Part shown: in pieces, positions 26,441 to 34,246 of the stretch
How the letters are laid out: every line of letters begins with the position of its first letter
Position numbering within the stretch: the first letter of the stretch is position 1
NCBI GenBank assembly: GCA_031549285.1
Contig: JAVBPZ010000009.1
Coordinates: 118,119 to 182,118 of the forward strand
DNA from: JAAYCI01 sp031549285
Lineage (GTDB): Bacteria > Bacillota > Clostridia > Oscillospirales > Ruminococcaceae
Reading direction: 5' to 3'
Length of the DNA stretch: 64,000 nucleotides
The notes under the pieces: generated by a model
Database searches by the model: none
The model's input: only the letters and a program-made list of their open reading frames with translations
What the model was told of the DNA's origin: nothing
Program-made: the position numbers and the translations under genes

Positions 26441-27688
26441 CTAGCCCTCGCCCTGCAGCAGCCGGCCCATCAGCGAGTCCCCCTCCGGCAAAAACGGCCC
26501 CTGCGCCGCCTCGGCCTCGCTGTATCCGCCGGTGCCGCCTTGCCTGGAACCGTCCTCCCTGCTATCAAACAAAATATACGGCACGGGGTCGCCGTCGTGC
26601 CCGCGGGTATCGGTCAGGGTCTTGTGGTCGCTCAAAATCAGCAGACGGTACGCTTCTCCCGCCTGTTCCAGCCCCGCCTTCAGCCGGGCAATACAGCGGG
26701 AATCCAGCCATTCTATCGCCTGAATTTTTCCCGGCGTGTCGCCATTGTGGGTGCATTCGTCCGGTGCCTCCACATGCACCACCGCCAGGTCCGCCCCCTG
26801 CAGCAGGCTTTGCACGGCGGCGTCCGCTTTTCCTTCATAGTTCGTGTCCAGCTCCCCGGTGGCGCCGTCCACCTGCACCACGCGGAACCCCGCCAGCACG
26901 CCGATTCCCTGCACCAGCGGCACCGCGCTGATTACCACCCCCGCCTTGTGGTATTTTTCCACAAAAGACGGCAGCGCTATCGCGGTTCCCTCCGCCCAAA
27001 ACCAGATTCCATTGGCCGGCAGTTTTCCCTCGGCCCGCCGCTGCCGGTTAATGGGGTGCGCATCCAAAATTTCGTGCGACAGTTCCATCATTTGCGCCAA
27101 TCCCGCTGCCGCGGCACATCCATCCGGCAGATAGGTGCCAATGCGCTCGCCCAGATGGTCGTGCGGTGGCGCCGCCACCAGGCCATCTATATCCACACCC
27201 TTTTGCACCGCGATATGCCGGAACGACGGGTTCACATGAAAGGTCATCTGATTCGCCTGCGCCAGCGCCTGGAACCGCGGGTCCGCCAGCAGGTCGCGCA
27301 TCAGCGTACCCGCCGCCACACCCTCTATGGACCCACCACTGTGGGACAAAATTTTCCTGTCTGCATACGGCATATCGCCGTCTTCCAGCGCCACCATGTT
27401 GCACCGGTAGGAAACATCACCCGCGGCCAGCTGCACGCCGCACCCCGCCGCCTCCAGTGGGCTGCGCCCGGAATAATACCGCCGTGGGTCATACCCAAAA
27501 ATGTTCAGGATGGCTGTGTCGCTGCCGGGGCACACCCCCTGCGGCACCGTGCGCACCGCGCCTAGCTCGCCTGCTGCCGCCAGGGCGTCCATAACCGGAA
27601 TCTTCGCATATTCCAGCGGCGTTTTGCCACCCAGCGACGGCACGGCATTGTCCGCCATGCCATCCCCAATGATCACAACATACTTCAT
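26441..27688 (-). CDS. apgM: Cofactor-independent phosphoglycerate mutase, archaeal type (ApgM)
   Basis: 415 residues. The alkaline-phosphatase-fold metal motifs are visible: MKYVVIIGDGMADNAV at the N-terminus, the nucleophile region CPGSDTAILNIFGYDP with its Ser, and VHVEAPDECTHNGD, SDHKTLTDTRGHDGDPVPY near the C-terminus. It interconverts 3- and 2-phosphoglycerate, or in some homologues serves other phosphotransfer roles. ATG at 27688 has AAGGAG 7 bases upstream. A cofactor-dependent mutase gene (gpmA) lies at 59455, so two unrelated mutases are present. It is followed by its own terminator. Confidence 0.92.
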   Translation of the reverse strand: MKYVVIIGDGMADNAVPSLGGKTPLEYAKIPVMDALAAAGELGAVRTVPQGVCPGSDTAILNIFGYDPRRYYSGRSPLEAAGCGVQLAAGDVSYRCNMVALEDGDMPYADRKILSHSGGSIEGVAAGTLMRDLLADPRFQALAQANQMTFHVNPSFRHIAVQKGVDIDGLVAAPPHDHLGERIGTYLPDGCAAAAGLAQMMELSHEILDAHPINRQRRAEGKLPANGIWFWAEGTAIALPSFVEKYHKAGVVISAVPLVQGIGVLAGFRVVQVDGATGELDTNYEGKADAAVQSLLQGADLAVVHVEAPDECTHNGDTPGKIQAIEWLDSRCIARLKAGLEQAGEAYRLLILSDHKTLTDTRGHDGDPVPYILFDSREDGSRQGGTGGYSEAEAAQGPFLPEGDSLMGRLLQGEG

Positions 27689-27945
27689 GCCTGCTCCTTC
27701 TTCGCGTCCTACCAATTTATTCCGTTCCCCGCAATTTTCTACACGCTTATCCACAGGGAATGCGTTACCCTCGCAAACAACCCCCCCGGCGGCAATCTTC
27801 ATTCCGCCCGCGGGCACTCCGCCACAAAAATGAATCGCAGAAATGCAAACCGCTGCACCCGCACAACCCCTCACGGAATTTATTCATGCATACAACCATC
27901 CAGCAAGCACCTTACCGGCCCATGCTATACGCCCGCACCTTAACC

Positions 27946-29283
27946 CTACTCCTCATACACCAAATATTCCTCAAACTGGTGGGCACGGGCCGCCTCCAGC
28001 GACACCTCATAATATACCCCGGTATCGCGGTATTCTTCCTTTTGCACCGCGCCGTACCGGCGCAGAATATCTGCCAGCGCCAGCTTTTCGTACGGCAACA
28101 CCAGCGTAAGCCGGCACACCCGGGCTGCCAGCGCCTGGCCAATAGCTTCCAGCAACTCCGGAATCCCCTGCCCGCTGGCGGCGCTCACCATCAGGCTATC
28201 GGCGGCAAACGGCACAAACCCCGGCACCCGGTCGCATTTGTTGTACACCGTCAGCTGGGGCGTTGCCGCCGCCACGCCAATCTCCGCCAGCACCTCATCG
28301 GTCACCGCCAGCTGGGTGGCCGCCTCTGGGTCAGACGCGTCGCACACCTTCAGCAGCAGATCGGCATATTTCGCCTCTTCCAGCGTGCTTTTAAACGCCT
28401 CCACCAGCCCATGCGGCAGCCGGGACACAAACCCCACCGTGTCTATCAGCACAATATGCTGCCCGCTGGGCAGCGTCAGCTGCCGCGCCGTGGGGTCCAG
28501 CGTGGCAAACAGCATATCCGCCGCGCCAATATCGCTGCCGGACAGCCGGTTCACCAGGCTGGATTTCCCCACATTCGTGTACCCCACCAGCGCCACCAAC
28601 GGCACGCCGCTTTTTTCCCGCGCGCGCCGGTTTTCATCCCGCTGTTTTTGCAGGATGGCCAGCTTCTTTTTCAGCACCGCAATGCGGCTGCGTATATACC
28701 GGCGGTCGTATTCCAGCTTGGTTTCGCCGCCGCCGCGCCGGGCGCCCGCACCGCCGCCACCGCCACCGCCCTGCCGGGATAGGCTGGTGCCCAGGCCCGC
28801 CAGGCGCGGCAGGCGATATTCCAGCAGCGCCAGCTCGGTTTGGGTTTTTCCTTCCCGGGTCACCGCGCGGTTTTTGAAGATCTCTAAAATCAACATAGTG
28901 CGGTCCAGCACCGGAATTTCCAGCCGGTTCTCCATGTTGCGTATCTGGCTGCCGGACAGTTCGCCGTCAAACACCGCCGCCTGCGCGCCCAGGTTCGCCG
29001 CCAGCAGCTTTGCCTCCGCCAGGCGCCCCGCCCCAATGGCGGTAGCCGCCTCCGGCGTCTTGCGCTTTTGCAATATTTCCGCCACCGGCTCCATGCCGTT
29101 CGCCTCGGCCAGCGCCGTCAGTTCTTCCATGCTGCGCTCGGCATCATAGACACCCAAATCCAGCCCCAGCAGCAGTACCTTCTGGGGGGCATTCTCGGCG
29201 GTGTCCACACCCGCCGAACTCTCTTCCGCCTCCGGCGCATCCTCCTGCCCCGGAAACTCTATCAGTTTTTTCGTTTCATCCAT
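27946..29283 (-). CDS. hflX: GTPase HflX
   Basis: 445 residues. An N-terminal HflX domain with the DGELSGSQIRNMENRLEI segment is followed by a coiled part (DRRYIRSRIAVLKKKLAILQ) and a GTPase domain: G1 GYTNVGKSSLVNRLS, G3 DTVGFVSRLPHGLV, G4 YNKCD. The usual Gly-rich turn is expanded to seven glycines (RQGGGGGGGAGARRGGGE). HflX binds the 50S subunit and splits stalled ribosomes. ATG at 29283 overlaps the upstream acetyltransferase gene by 8 bases, with AGGAAG as ribosome site. Confidence 0.95.
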   Translation of the reverse strand: MDETKKLIEFPGQEDAPEAEESSAGVDTAENAPQKVLLLGLDLGVYDAERSMEELTALAEANGMEPVAEILQKRKTPEAATAIGAGRLAEAKLLAANLGAQAAVFDGELSGSQIRNMENRLEIPVLDRTMLILEIFKNRAVTREGKTQTELALLEYRLPRLAGLGTSLSRQGGGGGGGAGARRGGGETKLEYDRRYIRSRIAVLKKKLAILQKQRDENRRAREKSGVPLVALVGYTNVGKSSLVNRLSGSDIGAADMLFATLDPTARQLTLPSGQHIVLIDTVGFVSRLPHGLVEAFKSTLEEAKYADLLLKVCDASDPEAATQLAVTDEVLAEIGVAAATPQLTVYNKCDRVPGFVPFAADSLMVSAASGQGIPELLEAIGQALAARVCRLTLVLPYEKLALADILRRYGAVQKEEYRDTGVYYEVSLEAARAHQFEEYLVYEE

Positions 29284-29833
29284 GCGCGCTTCCTGTATCA
29301 CAAATATAATATTTCGCCGCCACTTCGCTGCCGTCCGGCTTGTGGTACACACCGTCGCGCAGATAGCGGAACCCGGCTTTCTGCATCACCCGGCCGCTGG
29401 CGGGGTTCCCCACCGCGTGGCAGCAGGACAGTGTCTTCGCTCCGGCCTTATGAAAAAAGTACGCCACCACCGCCTGCAATGCCTCGGTGGTATATCCCCG
29501 GCCCCAAAACGCCTGGCCAATGCAATATCCCGGCTCATATTCCGCGGGGGCATCCGGCTCGGCCGCGGACAAAATGCCAATAGAACCTATCAGCGCCCCA
29601 TCCTTTTTCCGTACAATCGCCCAGTGGTAATAGTCCTGCCGGGCATACTCCCGCACCCATTCTTCCAGCAGCCCGCGGGTCTCTTGCACACTTTGGTGCG
29701 GCTGCCAGCGCATCCAGCGGGTCACCTCCGGGTCGGTTGCCCAGTTCCCGTACATCTCCTCGGCATCCGCCGTGGTAAACCGGCGCAATAGCAGCCGGCG
29801 TGTTTCTATTTCTGCGGTTCCTACCTGCTGCAC
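29276..29833 (-). CDS. GNAT N-acetyltransferase, RimJ-like
   Basis: About 185 residues. The N-terminal IETRRLLLRRFTTADAEEM segment and the acetyl-CoA loop GYCIGQAFWGRGYTTEALQ are typical of the RimJ/RimL branch. The C-terminal HAVGNPASGRVMQKAGF matches its substrate side. Target unknown (protein N-terminus or small molecule). The GTG start at 29833 follows GGGTGGGAG; a longer form from GTG at 29917 is possible. It overlaps hflX by 8 bases. Confidence 0.8.
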   Translation of the reverse strand: MQQVGTAEIETRRLLLRRFTTADAEEMYGNWATDPEVTRWMRWQPHQSVQETRGLLEEWVREYARQDYYHWAIVRKKDGALIGSIGILSAAEPDAPAEYEPGYCIGQAFWGRGYTTEALQAVVAYFFHKAGAKTLSCCHAVGNPASGRVMQKAGFRYLRDGVYHKPDGSEVAAKYYICDTGSAHG

Positions 29834-30003
29834 ACTCCCACCCTTTCCGGCTAAATGTTCTGGGTAAAGCGAAAGAAATGAAATTCTCTTTGCCTTGCTT
29901 AATTCTACATCAGCCACCGTACCTCGTCAATCTGGCCACCCGGCGTAAAGCCCCCGCATCCGCTTTACAAACCCCACGCAGCCACACAATACAACTTTTT
30001 TGC

Positions 30004-30029
30004 GAAAATCACCCAAATGGGTGATTTTC
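30004..30029. promoter_or_regulatory. Putative operator: 12-bp inverted repeat upstream of the response regulator gene
   Basis: Arms GAAAATCACCCA and TGGGTGATTTTC are perfect complements separated by two bases. The right arm reaches the -35 position of the plus-strand -10 at 30048. No oligo-T follows on either strand beyond the stem, so an operator is more likely than a terminator. Autoregulation by the adjacent regulator is a guess. Confidence 0.5.
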
Positions 30030-30047
30030 TACCTGTTCACGCGGGAT

Positions 30048-30053
30048 TATAAT
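30048..30053 (+). promoter_or_regulatory. -10 element for the response regulator gene
   Basis: A perfect TATAAT about 90 bases before the start codon. The -35 position (TTTTCT, 17-base spacing) is weak and lies within or beside the palindrome at 30004-30029, suggesting regulator-dependent transcription. Confidence 0.5.
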
Positions 30054-30143
30054 GTAAATGATACTAAATAAAGTTGTATTAGTTTTTGCCAACAACCACC
30101 CATTCCGCCTTATGCTGGAAAGAAAGGAGCCACCAACAAAGAA

Positions 30144-30878
30144 ATGAGGAAAATATTTCTGATAGAAAAAGACGATAGCATCCGCATGCTATTGGAAATG
30201 GCACTGCGCAGTGCCCGGAACGACCCGTATTGTTTTGCAGAAGCAACCCAGTTTTTACAGGCGCTGCAGGAGCACACACCAGATGCCTGCATCATTGGCG
30301 CCTTGCCACAAGGCAGCAGCGGTGTTTCCCTGCTGCGCCATATGCGTAAAAATGAAAAAACCGCATCCATACCGGTCATGATGCTGATCGAGCGGGAAGA
30401 CCCCTCGGGTGAAGCAGGCGCGCTGGCCAGCGGTGCCAATGACTGCGTCCTAAAACCGTTTGGCATCATGGAACTTTGCGTTCGCCTGCACACCATGCTG
30501 GCGCGGGACGATAAAAACAAAAGCACCATCGAGATGGTCTCCGGGCCGCTGCGGCTGCGCCCGGCACGGCAGGAAGCAACGCTATACAGTGACCACCTGC
30601 GGCTCACGCGAAAGGAATTCGACCTGTTGTGCAACCTGATGATTAACGCCGGGCGCGCTGTCCCGCGGGAGGAACTGCTGCACGACGTGTGGGGCTACAC
30701 CTTCATTGGCGAAAGCCGCACGCTGGATATGCACGTGGGCACCCTGCGGCAAAAACTGCGGGATAGCGCGGTCAACCCCAAATACATCAAAACTGTTCGC
30801 GGGGTGGGGTACCGTTTCATCGCCCCGGTTTTCACCAGTGAAAAAGGCCCTTCCACCGATCTTCCCTCGCCCGCGTAA
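30144..30878 (+). CDS. OmpR-family response regulator lacking the phosphoacceptor aspartate
   Basis: 244 residues. The N-terminal receiver-like domain (1-120) keeps the acidic pocket (IEKDD, 7-11) and the Lys of LKPFG. The segment that normally carries the phosphorylated Asp reads PDACIIGALPQG, with Ile/Gly at 51-52, and the usual Thr/Ser switch is Ile (MLIERED). The C-terminal winged helix is intact (LTRKEFDLLCNLMINAGR, RTLDMHVGTLRQKLRD, IKTVRGVGYRF). It should bind DNA but be independent of ordinary phosphorylation. No histidine kinase is nearby. AAAGGAG lies 14 bases before the ATG, a long gap. Confidence 0.85.
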   Translation: MRKIFLIEKDDSIRMLLEMALRSARNDPYCFAEATQFLQALQEHTPDACIIGALPQGSSGVSLLRHMRKNEKTASIPVMMLIEREDPSGEAGALASGANDCVLKPFGIMELCVRLHTMLARDDKNKSTIEMVSGPLRLRPARQEATLYSDHLRLTRKEFDLLCNLMINAGRAVPREELLHDVWGYTFIGESRTLDMHVGTLRQKLRDSAVNPKYIKTVRGVGYRFIAPVFTSEKGPSTDLPSPA

Positions 30879-30940
30879 GCAAACCGGCAGCAGGCAATGT
30901 TAGCGAAGCCTTCCCGCACAAAAAGCAATCCATATCTATT

Positions 30941-30984
30941 GTACAAAAAAGCACGCGCCAGCTTTGGCTCGTGCTTTTTTGTAC
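30941..30984. terminator. Bidirectional intrinsic terminator
   Basis: 20-base arms starting GTACAAAAAAGCACG and ending CGTGCTTTTTTGTAC, with one mismatch and a 4-base loop. The stem has A-runs on one side and T-runs on the other, so it can stop the plus-strand regulator and minus-strand tcdA transcripts that converge here. Confidence 0.85.
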
Positions 30985-31017
30985 AACACCCGTCTTTATC
31001 TCTCGCGCATCAACTTC

Positions 31018-31791
31018 TCATCCATCCTGTGCCAACAGGTCCCGTACCACCGCACCCGCCAACACCAGCCCCGCCGCCGTTGGCACAAAACTGATGCTGC
31101 CCGGCGCATTTCTCTTTGGCACACCGGGGCGTACCGGCGCCGGCGCATCGGGCACACCATCCGGTACATCCGCTTCCCCGCCCGGCACATCCGGCGCACC
31201 ACCCACCGCCACCGGCTGTTCTTTGGAATACACCACCTTCACACCCTGTATCCCGCGTTTTTTCAGTTCTTTGCGCATCACCCGCGCCAGCGGGCACACG
31301 CTGGTTTTTTCAATATCGCTTACCTCGAACCGCTCCGGGCACAGCTTGTTTCCAGCACCCATAGCGCTAATCACAGGCACCTCCGCCTGTTTCGCCCGGG
31401 CAATAATCTCCAGCTTGGCCGCCACGGTATCCACTGCATCCACAACATAGTCATACCCGACCATGGGGAAGTCCCCCGCGTTTTCCGGCGTATAAAACAC
31501 CGCATGGGTACGCACCACGCATGCCGGGTTTATGTCCGTCACACGCGCCGCCATCACATCCACCTTCCGCTGCCCCAGGGTAGAGTGCAGCGCCACCACC
31601 TGCCGGTTAATATTGCTGGTGTTCACCACATCATCGTCAAACAGGTCCAGCGCGCCCACGCCTGCCCGCGCCAGCGCCTCGCACACCGCACCGCCAACCC
31701 CGCCCACGCCAAACACAGCCACGCGTTTTTGCGCAAGTTTCCGCACGCCATCTTCCCCTATCAACATGGCCGTGCGCGCATGAATAGACAT
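31018..31791 (-). CDS. tcdA: tRNA threonylcarbamoyladenosine dehydratase (TcdA/CsdL)
   Basis: 257 residues. E1-like fold with the ATP site VAVFGVGGVGGAVCEALARAG, the DxDxV-type segment LFDDDVVNTSNINRQ, and DAVDTVAAKLEI. The KTSVCPLARVMRKELKKRGI and PGSISFVPTAAGLVLAG segments are typical of TcdA rather than ThiF or MoeB. It cyclises t6A to ct6A at tRNA position 37. ATG at 31791 has GGGGAG seven bases upstream. A Pro/Gly/Asp-rich stretch of about 30 residues is inserted before the C-terminal helix. Confidence 0.92.
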   Translation of the reverse strand: MSIHARTAMLIGEDGVRKLAQKRVAVFGVGGVGGAVCEALARAGVGALDLFDDDVVNTSNINRQVVALHSTLGQRKVDVMAARVTDINPACVVRTHAVFYTPENAGDFPMVGYDYVVDAVDTVAAKLEIIARAKQAEVPVISAMGAGNKLCPERFEVSDIEKTSVCPLARVMRKELKKRGIQGVKVVYSKEQPVAVGGAPDVPGGEADVPDGVPDAPAPVRPGVPKRNAPGSISFVPTAAGLVLAGAVVRDLLAQDG

Positions 31792-31862
31792 TTCGCCGCT
31801 CCCCCTCGCCACCGGTGTTCCGCCGGCACCCTATCTGTTAAACCCCACTCAACTGCTTTCCC

Positions 31863-31892
31863 AAAATAAGCGCGTCGACCCTGCCGACGCGC
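31863..31892 (-). terminator. Intrinsic terminator of the GH13-like gene
   Basis: Arms GCGCGTCG and CGACGCGC (8 bp, 7-base loop), followed on the minus strand by TTATTTT. It starts 25 bases after the stop codon at 31917. Confidence 0.7.
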
Positions 31893-31916
31893 AAACATAT
31901 TCCTGTATGACCCTGG

Positions 31917-33812
31917 TCACTCATGCTGGTAAATATTCGCCTCATACGGGCGCAGGGTCACCGCTTTGTCGGCATAGTTTGACAACATCAGCCGGCACTT
32001 GTCCGGTATCCGGCCTGGGCGGGGCACCTCTTTGTCGGTGATATTCATTTCCACATACCACCGTTCCCCGCCACTGATGCGAATATAGCAAAATACCTTT
32101 TTGTTGCGCACAAATACTGGCCGGAACACGCCATATGCCAGGCATGGGTTTTCCTGGCGCAGGGCAATCAGCCGCCGGTAAAAGTTCCATACGGAATTGG
32201 CATCTTCCATCTGTACCGCCGCGTTCAGATATTCCGTCCCATCCGGCATACGTATCCACGGCTCTGCGCCGGTAAACCCTGCATATTTGCCACCACTCCA
32301 CGGCATGGGGGTACGCGCATGATCCGGCGCGCCGTTCAGCGCCATCCGCAGTGCCTCGTCTTCGCCTTGTTTTGCATCCCACTCGTCATACTGCCGCAGC
32401 GTTCGCGCATCGCGCAGCTCGTCGCGCGTAAAGCGCGTGTTGGTCAGGCCCAGCTCTTCCCCCTGGTAAATAATGGGTACCCCGCGCAATGTAAGCAGCA
32501 TGGTCCCCAGCAGCTTTGACAAAACCGCACGGTACACACCGGCAGCCCCCAGGCGGCTTACCATACGGGGGGTTTCCGCCGTTTCAAAAAACAACCCCAT
32601 CCACCCGTCACCGGCATATTCTTCCATCCAGTGCAGGTAGTACTTCTTCAGGTCCTGCAAAAACACCTGATAATCCTCGGCAGCACCTTTGGGCCGCCGG
32701 GTGGCGATGTGCTCCCGGTGCAAGATGAGGTTCACCGCGGGGTTGCACCCCTTTGCCAGCAGGCTGCACATTCCGGTATCCAGTCCCCGCACTTCACCCG
32801 CCAACAGCACATTCTCCGGCAATCCTGCTGCCACGGCTATCTCCTGCAAATACGGCCGCAGCATAGACCCAAACACCACATTTTCGTACCCCAGCACGCC
32901 GGTGATATTCCCCATCGCCCTGTTTCCATCCGCATACCCAGCCTTGCTGATGGTATTCGCCGAGCCAAACACAAACCCGTCCACGCCTTTTGCGCGCCAA
33001 TACTTCACCACACTGGCCATTTCCTTGCGCACGGCGGTGTTGTCCCAGTTCAGGTCCAGCCGCCCCGGTCCCATCAGCCGCAGCACCCACGCGTTCAGCT
33101 CCGCATACCACTTCCACACAGACTGTGCACCGCGGGCCCAGTTGTTTGGCGGCTGGCCCGGCTGGCCTTTTCGCATCACATAATATTCTTCGCACCCTTT
33201 TTTCTGGCGCGCCTTGGAAAACAACACATTTTTTTCAGTGGTTGTTGCTATATCGAAGCTGACCACCACCCGCATATTCCGCTGGTGCGCAGCCGCTATT
33301 AATGTATCAAAGGTTTCCTCATCCCCCAGCTCCGGGCTTATCTTGCGCAAATCCGGCACACAGGCAAACTCATTTTCCGTGGTATCCAGCAGCAGCCGCA
33401 GCCACAGCGTGTCCACACCCAGCCTGGAAAGGTATGGCAACCGCTGCACCACACCCAAAATATCCCCCATGCCGTCATGATCCGCATCCATAAAGCTGGG
33501 CGGGTATATCTGGTACACCACAGCGGTTTCCCACCACGCGCCGGTTACCGGTGCCATCGGCTGGTCATCGGGCGCTGGTTCTGTTGCCATCGGCATTTCC
33601 TCTGCCGGCGCCTGGGCACACAGGAACAACAGGGCGTCCACAAAGCCCTCGCCCGCCAGGCGGTCCAGCGTGGAAATGGACATGTTGCCCACAAACTGGC
33701 TTTCGGCCCATGTTTCGTTGCGCCCCAAATACCGCAGCATCTTCAGCAAGACGTCATGCCCCACCGGGTGACGCCATACATCTCTTATTTTGCTGCGGCG
33801 GGATAGTTCCAT
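31917..33812 (-). CDS. GH13-family protein with degenerate active site (pseudoglycosidase)
   Basis: 631 residues. An N-terminal module (1-90) resembles the short helical unit often found before glycosidase domains (IRDVWRHPVGHDVLLKMLRYLG). The GH13 barrel starts WWETAVVYQIYPPSFMDADHD and looks like oligo-1,6-glucosidase. Key residues are changed: the nucleophile segment GFRMD reads GFVFG (Gly283), the first-region DxxxNH reads SFDIAT (190 is Thr), and NHDQPR reads TAETPR (Ala412, Glu413). Only the general acid/base Glu340 (AGEVRG) remains. The C-terminal beta domain is intact (LRPYEANIYQHE). Hydrolysis is unlikely; a binding or regulatory role is inferred. No signal peptide, so cytoplasmic. 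Confidence 0.85.
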   Translation of the reverse strand: MELSRRSKIRDVWRHPVGHDVLLKMLRYLGRNETWAESQFVGNMSISTLDRLAGEGFVDALLFLCAQAPAEEMPMATEPAPDDQPMAPVTGAWWETAVVYQIYPPSFMDADHDGMGDILGVVQRLPYLSRLGVDTLWLRLLLDTTENEFACVPDLRKISPELGDEETFDTLIAAAHQRNMRVVVSFDIATTTEKNVLFSKARQKKGCEEYYVMRKGQPGQPPNNWARGAQSVWKWYAELNAWVLRLMGPGRLDLNWDNTAVRKEMASVVKYWRAKGVDGFVFGSANTISKAGYADGNRAMGNITGVLGYENVVFGSMLRPYLQEIAVAAGLPENVLLAGEVRGLDTGMCSLLAKGCNPAVNLILHREHIATRRPKGAAEDYQVFLQDLKKYYLHWMEEYAGDGWMGLFFETAETPRMVSRLGAAGVYRAVLSKLLGTMLLTLRGVPIIYQGEELGLTNTRFTRDELRDARTLRQYDEWDAKQGEDEALRMALNGAPDHARTPMPWSGGKYAGFTGAEPWIRMPDGTEYLNAAVQMEDANSVWNFYRRLIALRQENPCLAYGVFRPVFVRNKKVFCYIRISGGERWYVEMNITDKEVPRPGRIPDKCRLMLSNYADKAVTLRPYEANIYQHE

Positions 33813-34246
33813 AGCCGGGTAAACTCCTTGCGGTCAATTTCTGAAAAAGAACGGTTTCAAAGCCAGACACTAGTATAAACGAAAATTATGAAAAAAAATA
33901 CATTACACGCATGAATAAGATAATAATCATTTTTGTTGCGTTTATTCGTTGTTTTTACGCCGCGTTTCACAAAAAACTGGAGACGAAAACCCACTTCCGC
34001 CCCCAGTTGATTGCCAGTATACGCTTCCTGCCTTATGGAATCTTTACAAAACCCACTGCGCATTGTTTGTAATGAATGAGTTTCACACCCCAGGGCAGCC
34101 CGTAGGCCGCCATCCTTTACTTCTCTTGGGTGGAACCCTGGACCCGCGCCTTCGGCGTGCATCCCGCGGCAGCTCGTAGGCCAATACGCCGTCGAACCCT
34201 TTCCCCGGAACGTCCCGGTCCCCATTTCTGCATCGCCTCGTAAAAC
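33813..34246. other. Intergenic region between GH13-like gene and the PBP gene
   Basis: About 430 bases with no supported gene. It contains an AT-rich stretch with a possible -10 for the GH13-like gene (minus strand TATACT at 33877-33872, no clear -35) and the dispersed repeat copy at 34093-34132. The rest shows no recognisable feature. Confidence 0.5.
34093..34132. repeat. Dispersed intergenic repeat, copy A
   Basis: A 40-base segment beginning GGGCAGCCCGTAGGCCGCCA and ending CTTGGGTG. It matches copy B at 41418-41457 at about 33 of 40 positions. Both copies are in gene-free spacers. Confidence 0.55.

Larger units (their letters stand above)
29834..30143. other. Divergent intergenic region with a 26-bp near-perfect palindrome
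   Basis: About 310 bases between the acetyltransferase (minus) and the response regulator (plus). It holds the palindrome at 30004-30029, the plus-strand -10 at 30048-30053 and no gene. Confidence 0.6.

Noticed and set aside
33857..34225. Possible small gene on the minus strand in the spacer before PBP
   Set aside because: No ribosome site, no recognisable domain, runs through the dispersed repeat and has unusual composition.
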